Shown piece after piece: positions 1-5,362 of a DNA stretch of 6,824 bases. A program made the translations under genes and the position numbers. The notes beneath the pieces were generated by a model. The model saw only the letters and a program-made list of their open reading frames with translations. It had not been told where the DNA came from and did no database searches. Every line of letters starts with the position of its first letter. The stretch's first letter is position 1. The DNA lies in assembly GCA_016200725.1 (NCBI GenBank), contig JACQEE010000337.1, positions 1 to 6,824 on the forward strand, in the 5' to 3' direction. Origin of the DNA: Chloroflexota bacterium. GTDB lineage: Bacteria > Chloroflexota > Dehalococcoidia > SHYB01.

Positions 1-71
1 CTCTGTGTTTGGTAAGGGGCACAATCGCGACGCCGTCCATCGTCTAACGGCACATCCATTGGGGCGACTCG

Positions 72-100
72 TGGAACGTCGGCCACCTTTCCCGTATAAG
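72..100 (+). promoter_or_regulatory. Weak candidate promoter for the cupredoxin gene
   Basis: A TATAAG hexamer at 95-100 matches the sigma-70 -10 consensus at five of six bases. The hexamer 17 bp upstream, TGGAAC at 72-77, matches TTGACA at only three of six. This would place transcription start near 107, just ahead of an AGGG ribosome-binding site at 119-122 and the ATG at 130. The -10 is good and the -35 poor, so this is a tentative call from position and consensus alone. Confidence 0.3.
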
Positions 101-129
101 ATTGATGGAAATCGACTTAGGGTCAGGCG

Positions 130-537
130 ATGCGTTTACGCGCAGCGGTCAATCTCCTGCTCGTCGGGGCCTTTGTGGCCCTGGTGTCCGCTTGCGCTGA
201 TGACTCCTCCGGCCCCTACCCTACCTACACCCCATATCCCACATACACACCGTATCCCACGTACACCCCCGCCCCCGGTCCCACTGTCACCATTCCCATC
301 ATCGACGACTTCTTCCAGGGCACCGACCTCACCGTGGTCCGGGGTACTCGCGTCATCTGGGTCAACAACGGCAACGATCCTCACACCTCGACAGGAGGCT
401 CGGCTGCCGATAAATGGGATACTGGTGTCCTCAACCATGGCGAAAAGGGCGAACACATCTTCGGCAAGCCCGGGACGTACAATTACGTCTGCAAGGTGCA
501 CGAATATATGACGGCCACGATCCAAGTACTGAACTGA
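130..537 (+). CDS. Cupredoxin-domain lipoprotein (amicyanin/plastocyanin-like blue copper protein)
   Basis: This is a small exported type-1 copper protein, probably a one-electron carrier on the outer face of the membrane. The 135-aa product starts with a lipoprotein signal: basic MRLR, a hydrophobic core at residues 5-19, and a V-S-A-C lipobox with the acylated cysteine at 22. A short spacer of three YPTYTP hexapeptides (residues 30-47) follows. The cupredoxin domain spans about 52-135. Predicted copper ligands are His85 (in NDPHTS), Cys121, His124 and Met127. The C-x2-H-x2-M spacing of the last loop is that of amicyanin rather than plastocyanin (C-x2-H-x4-M). The ATG at 130 has AGGG at 119-122, 7 nt upstream. 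It precedes the DUF1800 and DUF1501 genes on the same strand, which are also exported, so a shared extracytoplasmic role is possible. The redox partner is unknown. Confidence 0.9.
   Translation: MRLRAAVNLLLVGAFVALVSACADDSSGPYPTYTPYPTYTPYPTYTPAPGPTVTIPIIDDFFQGTDLTVVRGTRVIWVNNGNDPHTSTGGSAADKWDTGVLNHGEKGEHIFGKPGTYNYVCKVHEYMTATIQVLN
217..270 (+). repeat. Three 18-bp coding repeats encoding YPTYTP
   Basis: Three consecutive 18-bp units (217-234, 235-252, 253-270) each encode Tyr-Pro-Thr-Tyr-Thr-Pro between the lipidated cysteine and the copper domain of the cupredoxin. The units differ only at third codon positions, so every difference is synonymous. This points to an older duplication kept for its peptide sequence. 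It probably serves as an extended tether holding the copper domain away from the membrane. Confidence 0.85.
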
Positions 538-561
538 CGGTCGTTGGCCTGACAATCTCGC

Positions 562-597
562 GAGGCTGACGTTTACAGAGAGGCTGACGTTTACAGA
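562..597 (+). repeat. Perfect 18-bp tandem duplication in the cupredoxin-DUF1800 gap
   Basis: The unit GAGGCTGACGTTTACAGA occurs at 562-579 and again, identical and directly abutting, at 580-597. It lies in the 92-bp gap after the cupredoxin stop (535-537) and ends 32 bp before the preferred DUF1800 start. A CTGACA hexamer at 549-554 resembles a -35 box, and TTTACA at 572-577 lies 17 bp from it, so the repeat may overlap a promoter. Perfect identity suggests either a recent slippage duplication or a paired protein-binding site. Confidence 0.9.
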
Positions 598-629
598 TTA
601 GGCGACGTGCCCGTAGGATGGGGGCAGGC

Positions 630-2267
630 ATGGTGGACGAACGTCACGATGCAGAACCGTCCCAGCGACACAGCGGTCTGAAGCGGCGGGATCTGCTCAA
701 ACTGACTGGGGCTGCCGGCGCAGCCCTCGTCGTCCTCCAGGCGTGCAGCAGCCTCCCCATCAGTACGCCGACGCCCGAGCCGCCCACCCCAACACCCACC
801 CCACTGCCGACGGCCACACTGTTCCCCACGGTTACACCATTCCCAACGGCGACTCCCACGAGTACGACCACTCCCATACCCATGCGCACGCCATTCACTC
901 CCACCCCCACTCCTACCCGCACCCCGGCTCCGCCACCAACGCGAACTCCCACGCCTACGGCCACCCCCGGCCCGAGTCCGACACCGATTTCCACGCAAGA
1001 CCGCGCGCGCCTCGGCCATCTCCTTCGCCGCGCCGGCTTTGGTGCCAGTCAAGCGGAGTTCGAGCAGTTCCAGAAAATGGGCCTGCAGCAAACTACCGAT
1101 TACCTGCTCAACTACGACGCCGTCGACGATAGCGATCTCAACACGCGCATCGACGGCCTAGCCCTCGATCTCACCAAGGCCGAGGATGCCAAGCGCTGGT
1201 GGCTCGTCCGCATGATCTACAGCAAGCAGCCTCTTCTAGAGAAGATGACCTTCTTCTGGCACGGGATCCTGACCAGCGGTCTGTCCCGAGTCGAGCCGCG
1301 CGTTGACTACATGCTTCGCCAGAACGATCTGTTCCGCACCCAGGCCCTTGGCAAGTTCGATGTCCTCCTCAAGGCCATCTCCCGCGACCCCGCGATGCTC
1401 ATCTGGCTCGATAGCCGCAGCAATCGGAAACAGGCTCCCAACGAAAACTTCGCGCGCGAACTCATGGAACTCTTCTCCATGGGCGTGGGCAACTACACCG
1501 AGACAGACGTCCGCGAGTCCGCCCGCGCCTTCACCGGCTGGGGCCTCAACGCCCGGGGCTTCTTCTTCGACGCCAGCGCTCACGACACCGGCAGCAAAGT
1601 CTTCCTCGGCACCGGAGGGAACCTGGACGGCGATCAGATCGTCGATATCATCGTTCGCCATCCCGCGACCGCCGCCTACATCACCAAGCGCCTCTTCCGC
1701 TTCTTCGCCTACGACGATCCCGAGCCTGCCGTGCTCGAGCCGCTACAAGCGGCATTCCAGTCCAGCGGCTACAGCATCAAAGAAGTCGTCCGCCGCATCC
1801 TGACCTCCGACGCCTTCTACTCTCCCAAAGCCTACCGGTCGCGTCCCAAAAGCCCGGTCGAATTAGTCGCTGGCGCCTATCGCACACTAGACATCGATAC
1901 CAACGCACAGGGGCTCTCACAACTCACAACGCGGATGGGCCAAACGCTGTTCGACCCGCCCAACGTCGCCGGCTGGCCGGGCGGGCCCACCTGGATCAAT
2001 TCCTCTACGCTCCTCGAACGGGCCAACTTCGCCAATCGCATCATCCAGGACCGCAGAGCGCTCGTCTTGACCGGGAGCGCCCAGACCCCCAAGGCAGTTG
2101 TGGACTACTACAGCGGCCTCCTCCTCGATGGCTGGCTCTCCCAGCAAGAGCGCGATACGGTCGACGCCTTTGCGCTCCAGGCATCACGGGTGGTGCCTGA
2201 CAAAGACACGGCCGCACGGGCGATGGTCTACCTACTCCTGGCATCGCCCCAGTATCAGATGGCATGA
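630..2267 (+). CDS. DUF1800 family protein with Tat/lipoprotein signal and Pro/Thr linker
   Basis: This is an exported, probably lipid-anchored member of the DUF1800 family, whose biochemical role is not established. With the start at 630 it has 545 residues. A twin-arginine motif, KRRDLLK (18-24), leads a hydrophobic stretch ending in a lipobox-like L-Q-A-C with Cys39, so Tat export followed by lipidation is likely. Residues 45-122 are a Pro/Thr-rich linker. The DUF1800 domain fills about 123-545. Its hallmarks are HLLRRAGFG (130-138), FFWHG (208-212), NENFARELMELFSMG (271-285), FTGW (301-304) and DPPNVAGWPGG (442-452). ATG 618, in frame, has no ribosome-binding site at usable distance, since AGG directly abuts it; ATG 630 has G-rich sequence 5-11 nt upstream and is preferred, which removes four residues. 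The stop is 10 bp from the DUF1501 start. DUF1800 followed by DUF1501 is a recurrent bacterial gene pair, so the two products probably act together. Confidence 0.93.
   Translation: MVDERHDAEPSQRHSGLKRRDLLKLTGAAGAALVVLQACSSLPISTPTPEPPTPTPTPLPTATLFPTVTPFPTATPTSTTTPIPMRTPFTPTPTPTRTPAPPPTRTPTPTATPGPSPTPISTQDRARLGHLLRRAGFGASQAEFEQFQKMGLQQTTDYLLNYDAVDDSDLNTRIDGLALDLTKAEDAKRWWLVRMIYSKQPLLEKMTFFWHGILTSGLSRVEPRVDYMLRQNDLFRTQALGKFDVLLKAISRDPAMLIWLDSRSNRKQAPNENFARELMELFSMGVGNYTETDVRESARAFTGWGLNARGFFFDASAHDTGSKVFLGTGGNLDGDQIVDIIVRHPATAAYITKRLFRFFAYDDPEPAVLEPLQAAFQSSGYSIKEVVRRILTSDAFYSPKAYRSRPKSPVELVAGAYRTLDIDTNAQGLSQLTTRMGQTLFDPPNVAGWPGGPTWINSSTLLERANFANRIIQDRRALVLTGSAQTPKAVVDYYSGLLLDGWLSQQERDTVDAFALQASRVVPDKDTAARAMVYLLLASPQYQMA
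762..995 (+). repeat. Low-complexity Pro/Thr linker region inside the DUF1800 gene
   Basis: About 234 bp of C-rich sequence encode some 78 residues made mostly of Pro-Thr runs, with scattered Ala, Ser, Phe and Arg. The DNA is not an exact tandem repeat. It separates the lipidated N-terminus from the folded domain and would act as a long flexible or extended tether. The composition produces spurious open frames on both strands here. Confidence 0.85.
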
Positions 2268-2269
2268 GG
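2266..2269 (+). promoter_or_regulatory. Ribosome-binding site that fixes the DUF1501 start at GTG 2278
   Basis: GAGG at 2266-2269 overlaps the DUF1800 stop codon (TGA, 2265-2267) and lies 8 nt before GTG 2278. That GTG begins MDVTRRSFLK, placing the twin-arginine motif at the very N-terminus as a Tat signal requires. The upstream in-frame ATG at 2098 would add 60 residues that overlap DUF1800 and bury the signal, so it is not the start. The overlap suggests translational coupling. Confidence 0.85.
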
Positions 2270-2277
2270 TACAAGGC

Positions 2278-3522
2278 GTGGATGTAACGCGGCGCAGCTT
2301 CCTCAAGGTCGGCGTCACCATGGTCGGGGCCGGAGCCATCTTGCCACCGGTCTTCCGCAAGACGCTCGGCGCGTTGAGCGCCCAGCGTGTCCACGCGGCG
2401 CCCGTGGACGATGGCCGTGTCCTTGTCGTCGTCCAGATGGCCGGCGGTAACGACGGGCTGAACACCGTCATTCCCATCTCCGACAGTCGCTACTACAACG
2501 CCCGTCCTCGCATCGCGGTTCCCGCCGATCAGGCGTTATCGTTGGATGCCGACACCGGTCTCCATCCCGTGATGACCGGCATGAAGGGCATCTGGGATTC
2601 CGGCAACCTCGCCATCGTCGAAGGCGTCGAGTACCCCCGCCCCAACTTCTCGCACTTCACTTCGATGGACATCTGGCAGTCCGCTGACCCCAACCTCAAG
2701 TTGACCGATGGCTGGGTTGGCCGGTACTTCGCCGCCGCAGGCGGCTCACAGCCTGCGCCATTTCTCGGCCTGGCCGTCGGCAGCGATCTTCCCAAATCGA
2801 TGTGGACGCCCACAGTGGCAGTCCCTGCTCTGCCGTCCATTGCGCAGTACCAGTTCCAGGGCGACCCTCGTGTGCCCGCGCTCACAACACCGCGCACCCA
2901 GGCGCTCTCCACCCTCTGCGATGCTGGCCGCACCGACGGCGCCTATGGCCCGCTCCTCAGCGCAACGATGCGCACTGCGACCGCCAGCATCCAAACGCTC
3001 ACGACCGCGACTCAACAATACAAACCGGCTGTAACTTACCCGAACAAGGGGTTGGCGAACGCGCTGCTCCTCGTCGCCCAGACCATCGGCGCCAATGTTG
3101 GCGTCAAGGTCTGCCATGTGTCAATCGGGGGGTTCGATACCCACGCTACCCAGGCCACCGCTCAGCCCCGGCAACTCGCCGAACTCTCCGACTCCCTCGC
3201 CGCCTTCCACGCCGATCTCAAGGCCCACCAACTCGACTCGAAAGTCCTCATCATGACCTGGTCCGAGTTCGGCCGTCGCGTCAATGACAACGCCAGTGAC
3301 GGCACGGACCATGGCACCGCCGGGCCCTTGTTCTTCCTCGGCACGCCCGTCAAAGGTGGCCGCTACGGCCAGCGCCCCGATCTCGGCAACCTCGACAACG
3401 GCAACCTCCGCTACACTACCGACTTCCGCTCTGTCTACGCGACCGCCATCGAAGGCTGGCTTGGCGCCCCTTCGAAAGCCATCCTCGGCGAGAAATTCGA
3501 ACTGCTGCCCCTCCTCCGCTGA
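2278..3522 (+). CDS. DUF1501 family Tat-secreted protein
   Basis: This is an exported protein of the DUF1501 family, which Pfam groups in the alkaline phosphatase/sulfatase clan. Its substrate and activity are not established. The 414-aa product begins with a near-ideal Tat signal: TRRSFLK at 4-10, a hydrophobic core to about 24, and a plausible cleavage after V-H-A at 38-40. There is no lipobox, unlike its DUF1800 neighbour. Family landmarks in order are QMAGGNDGLN (53-62), the PNFSHFTSMDIWQS block (122-135), GGFDTH (284-289), SEFGRRVNDN (329-338), TDHGT (343-347) and DFRSVYATAIEGWLG (382-396). The Asp and His residues in GGNDG, GGFDTH and TDHG are the natural candidates for metal ligands, by analogy with the clan. 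Length is normal and the frame is intact. It starts 10 bp after the DUF1800 stop and is very probably cotranscribed with it. Confidence 0.93.
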   Translation: MDVTRRSFLKVGVTMVGAGAILPPVFRKTLGALSAQRVHAAPVDDGRVLVVVQMAGGNDGLNTVIPISDSRYYNARPRIAVPADQALSLDADTGLHPVMTGMKGIWDSGNLAIVEGVEYPRPNFSHFTSMDIWQSADPNLKLTDGWVGRYFAAAGGSQPAPFLGLAVGSDLPKSMWTPTVAVPALPSIAQYQFQGDPRVPALTTPRTQALSTLCDAGRTDGAYGPLLSATMRTATASIQTLTTATQQYKPAVTYPNKGLANALLLVAQTIGANVGVKVCHVSIGGFDTHATQATAQPRQLAELSDSLAAFHADLKAHQLDSKVLIMTWSEFGRRVNDNASDGTDHGTAGPLFFLGTPVKGGRYGQRPDLGNLDNGNLRYTTDFRSVYATAIEGWLGAPSKAILGEKFELLPLLR

Positions 3523-3569
3523 GCCGTTGAGTCTCGTTGAGCCCATTACTCCCCGATTCCCGCTCAGTC

Positions 3570-3620
3570 TTCACACGTCCTTTACATGCAGTTAACACGG
3601 TCTTCACGAATTCGCAACAT
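3570..3620 (+). promoter_or_regulatory. Pho-box-like array of 11-bp direct repeats
   Basis: Heptamers start exactly every 11 bp: TTCACAC (3570), TTTACAT (3581), TTAACAC (3592), TTCACGA (3603), and a weaker GCAACAT (3614). The first four are preceded by C, C, G and C, giving a unit of [C/G]TT[C/T/A]AC plus a 4-nt spacer. AC at heptamer positions 4-5 is kept in all five. Seven-base repeats with 4-bp spacing are the known arrangement of sites for PhoB/PhoP-type OmpR-family regulators; the units resemble actinobacterial PhoP (TTCAC-type) and cyanobacterial Pho (CTTAAC-type) boxes. The array lies upstream of the zinc-ribbon gene only, since DUF1501 ends before it. The periodicity is seen directly; the identity of the regulator is inferred. 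Confidence 0.72.
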
Positions 3621-3628
3621 CTGCGGGC

Positions 3629-3634
3629 TACTCT
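3629..3634 (+). promoter_or_regulatory. Candidate -10 element of the activator-dependent promoter
   Basis: TACTCT at 3629-3634 keeps the three most important -10 positions (T1, A2, T6). No TTGACA-like -35 lies about 17 bp upstream; that place is taken by the fourth and fifth direct repeats. This is the layout expected when a PhoB-type activator overlaps and replaces the -35 region. Transcription would start near 3640, giving a leader of about 30 nt. Confidence 0.45.
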
Positions 3635-3658
3635 GCTCTCATAGCGAAGGCCATACAC

Positions 3659-3663
3659 AGGAG
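3659..3663 (+). promoter_or_regulatory. Ribosome-binding site that sets the zinc-ribbon gene start at ATG 3672
   Basis: AGGAG at 3659-3663 ends 8 nt before ATG 3672. An in-frame GTG at 3663 overlaps this site and would have no ribosome-binding site of its own. The ATG is therefore the better start. Confidence 0.85.
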
Positions 3664-3671
3664 TGCCCGCC

Positions 3672-4106
3672 ATGCTAGCCAGAACACTTCCCCGGCCTGC
3701 CAGCGCGATCTCGGCTCCCCCCGCACCGGGTACCAGCAGGACTACAATCGTCGTAGACGTGCGCTGCCAGCGATGCGGCGCCGCGGTCTGGTTCGACGAT
3801 GACGAGTGGAAGTGCTCCATGTGCGCTCGTCCAATCTGGGGATCTGCACCCCAGGTAGAGGAACGCAGGGCTGCGCCGGCTGCCGAGCGCCCTCTGCGTG
3901 AGTTCATCGCGGCATGCTGCGAGACCTCCGGGGAGCGCGAAGTCACCACCAGCGAACTCTATGCCGCCTATCTCGACTGGTCCTTCGACCACGGCAAAGA
4001 GGCGCTGAGCCGAGGAGCCTTCGCCAGAGCCCTGCAAGCCGAGGGCTTCCAGCGCTTCCGCACTCGATTCGCCCGCTACTGGCGAGGGCTCAGTTGCGCT
4101 GTCTAA
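3672..4106 (+). CDS. Zinc ribbon fused to a phage-primase-C-terminus-like winged helix
   Basis: This is a probable nucleic-acid-binding protein of unknown role, 144 aa. Residues 1-28 are a Pro/Ala-rich, likely disordered tail. A zinc ribbon follows, with Cys32-x2-Cys35, 12 residues, and Cys48-x2-Cys51. After a short Ala/Glu linker, residues 74-142 resemble the small winged-helix domain at the C-terminus of phage/plasmid D5/P4-type primase-helicases: REFIAACC (76-83), TTSELYAAYLDW (92-103), the LSRGAFARALQAEGF stretch (112-126) and a closing RYWRGL (135-140). No primase or helicase core is present or could fit, and no phage gene is nearby. It may be a domesticated fragment now acting as a regulator. 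The Pho-box-like array directly upstream suggests phosphate-dependent expression. It ends 3 bp from the convergent MarC-family gene. The domain assignment is from remembered sequence pattern, not a search. Confidence 0.78.
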   Translation: MLARTLPRPASAISAPPAPGTSRTTIVVDVRCQRCGAAVWFDDDEWKCSMCARPIWGSAPQVEERRAAPAAERPLREFIAACCETSGEREVTTSELYAAYLDWSFDHGKEALSRGAFARALQAEGFQRFRTRFARYWRGLSCAV

Positions 4107-4109
4107 CCC

Positions 4110-4709
4110 CTAAAGGTTGAACGCCTTCGTAACGCCATCGATGATGAGCTTCACGGCGATCGCGGCTAGCAGAAGGCTCGCGACCTTCGATAGCGCCAGC
4201 AGGCCACCCCTGCCGAGAAACGCGGCGATGCTCGCGCCGTAGAAGAAGACCAGCCATGCGATGGCCATGTTGGCCAGGTACGCTGGTGCGATTACCCCCA
4301 GGGAGTACTTGTCGTTCAGCACGAGCAGCGTCGCCAGCGTCGCCGGACCGGTGGTCAGTGGCGTGCCGATAGGCACGACGGCCAGCAGTTCCCGCTGCTC
4401 CGGCGTATCTTGGATGGACTTGCCGCCAAGGATCTCGCGGATGCCCAGCGCCAGGAGCACCAGGCCGCCTGCGATGGCGAAGTGCTCCACCTCTATCCCT
4501 AGAAATCGCAGGATTTCGCGGCCCACCAGCAGGAAGACAAAGCCCAGGATGAGCGCTGTCGTCAGCGCGATATTCACGATCCGGAGACGGGTCCGCGTCG
4601 GCGTGTCGCGGATGATTCCGACGATGATTGCCAGGCTGCCGACAGCGTCGATAGCGACGAACAGCGGCACGAACGAGAGGAGAAACTGCTTTCCGTAGGA
4701 CGCGTCCAT
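4110..4709 (-). CDS. MarC family (UPF0056) integral membrane protein
   Basis: This is a polytopic inner-membrane protein of the MarC/UPF0056 family. Its transport substrate is not established; despite the name, the E. coli prototype is not considered a multidrug-resistance determinant. The 199-aa product has about six hydrophobic segments, near residues 9-32, 46-66, 75-93, 108-130, 138-160 and 171-191. Segment 4 carries the family-typical VPIGTPLTTGPATL block (112-125), and the first segment has the polar VAIDAVGSLAII region (18-29). The length is normal for the family (about 200 aa). The ATG at 4709-4707 is preceded on the minus strand by GGGAG (4723-4719), 9 nt upstream. The stop is tail to tail with the zinc-ribbon gene, and the promoter must lie in the 136-bp divergent gap it shares with the MaoC-like pair. 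No functional link to either neighbour is evident. Confidence 0.92.
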   Translation of the reverse strand: MDASYGKQFLLSFVPLFVAIDAVGSLAIIVGIIRDTPTRTRLRIVNIALTTALILGFVFLLVGREILRFLGIEVEHFAIAGGLVLLALGIREILGGKSIQDTPEQRELLAVVPIGTPLTTGPATLATLLVLNDKYSLGVIAPAYLANMAIAWLVFFYGASIAAFLGRGGLLALSKVASLLLAAIAVKLIIDGVTKAFNL

Positions 4710-4790
4710 GCAGCGCGACTCCCGCCTGCGAGTGTATCACCCCGAACACGTCACTACTCCGGCACCTGCCGATGCCGTCTACCTCGCCAG

Positions 4791-4819
4791 TTGACGCCGC
4801 GAACGGGCCTCAGTAGGTT
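4791..4819 (+). promoter_or_regulatory. Candidate sigma-70-type promoter of the MaoC-like pair
   Basis: TTGACG at 4791-4796 matches the -35 consensus at five of six bases. At a 17-bp spacing, TAGGTT at 4814-4819 keeps the three key -10 positions. An overlapping alternative, TATAGG at 4819-4824, matches more bases but at a 22-bp spacing. Transcription would start near 4826. An AGGGAGG ribosome-binding site at 4834-4840 precedes ATG 4846. This is a consensus match only. Confidence 0.5.
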
Positions 4820-4845
4820 ATAGGCGCCCTTCCAGGGAGGCCTCT

Positions 4846-5355
4846 ATGACCCAGCAGCAAACCAACGTCACGCCCGAGATGCTTTCACACATAGGCCGTA
4901 AAGGCAAGAAGCGCGTCTTTCAAGTCACCGAGCGTGACATCCTCCGCTATACCGTCTCCATCGGCGACAAGAACCCCCTCTGGCGCGACGAAGCCTTCGC
5001 CGCAAAAGGGCCGAACAAGGGTATCGTCGCCCCACCGTTCTTCCTCACGATGATCCCCGTCGAAGAGGAAGATATCGATGACATGAACGAAGCGGGGCTG
5101 GGCAAGAGCATGGGCCTCCGTATGGAGGTTCCCACGCCTGGCTTCGGCGGCGCCATGGCCACCGGCCGCGACATGGACTTCTTCGAGCCGGTCCGCCCCG
5201 GCGATACGCTCACTATGGAAGAAGAGTTGGTGGAGGTGTTCGAGAAGCAGGGGCGCCGCGGGCCGATGATCTTCATCTACAGCGTTCGCACATACACCAA
5301 TCAACACGGCAAGGTCGTCGGTCTTGAGAAGACCGGCCTTATCCGCCACAAGTGA
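4846..5355 (+). CDS. MaoC-like hotdog protein lacking the catalytic His (structural subunit)
   Basis: This is a single-hotdog protein of the MaoC/R-specific hydratase superfamily, resembling the FAS1-type dehydratase N-terminal domain, 169 aa. The hydratase-2 signature region reads SIGDKNPLWRDEAFA (38-52). Asp41 and the Asn-Pro pair (43-44) are kept, but position 46, where active enzymes carry the catalytic His of D-x-N-P-x-H, is Trp. The later segment, VAPPFFL (61-67), also lacks the HG found in active members. The RPGDTL turn (117-122) typical of the fold is present. This pattern suits a non-catalytic partner that shapes the acyl-CoA site in a heterodimer, as in mycobacterial HadA-type pairs. 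It starts with AGGGAGG 5 nt upstream, and its stop is 7 bp before the second hotdog gene, which keeps the catalytic residues. Substrate unknown. Confidence 0.87.
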   Translation: MTQQQTNVTPEMLSHIGRKGKKRVFQVTERDILRYTVSIGDKNPLWRDEAFAAKGPNKGIVAPPFFLTMIPVEEEDIDDMNEAGLGKSMGLRMEVPTPGFGGAMATGRDMDFFEPVRPGDTLTMEEELVEVFEKQGRRGPMIFIYSVRTYTNQHGKVVGLEKTGLIRHK

Positions 5356-5362
5356 GGCACCC

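Noticed and set aside
3..47. Possible C-terminal tail of an upstream + strand gene ending at TAA 45-47
   Set aside because: Only 14 codons are visible, with no recognisable motif; any of several frames could be open by chance at the window edge.
762..995. Possible CRISPR or minisatellite in the C-rich stretch
   Set aside because: There is no exact repeat-spacer structure, and the sequence reads through as a Pro/Thr linker in the DUF1800 frame.
743..1132. Open frame on the + strand with many His-Pro-Thr residues, in the DUF1800 linker region
   Set aside because: It is the frame-shifted reading of the C-rich Pro/Thr linker; the composition alone explains it. The minus-strand Gly/Val-rich frame at 644-994 is rejected for the same reason.
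2098..2277. Upstream ATG extension of the DUF1501 gene by 60 residues
   Set aside because: It overlaps DUF1800 coding sequence, has a Trp/Ser/Arg-rich non-conserved translation, and would bury the Tat motif. GTG 2278 has a good ribosome-binding site.
4105..4118. Small inverted repeat AACC/GGTT between the convergent genes as a shared terminator
   Set aside because: A 4-bp stem with a 6-nt loop and no T run is too weak to call.
4090..4749. Long minus-strand open frame (219 codons) overlapping the MarC-family gene
   Set aside because: It is rich in Arg, Pro and Gly with no membrane segments or recognisable motif, and lies in a shifted frame of a clear MarC-family coding sequence. It is a shadow of high-GC codon bias.
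4731..4760. Minus-strand promoter for the MarC-family gene, with TACACT (4736-4731) as the -10
   Set aside because: The -10 is fair, but no hexamer at 16-18 bp upstream resembles a -35 box. A promoter must lie in this gap, but I cannot place it.
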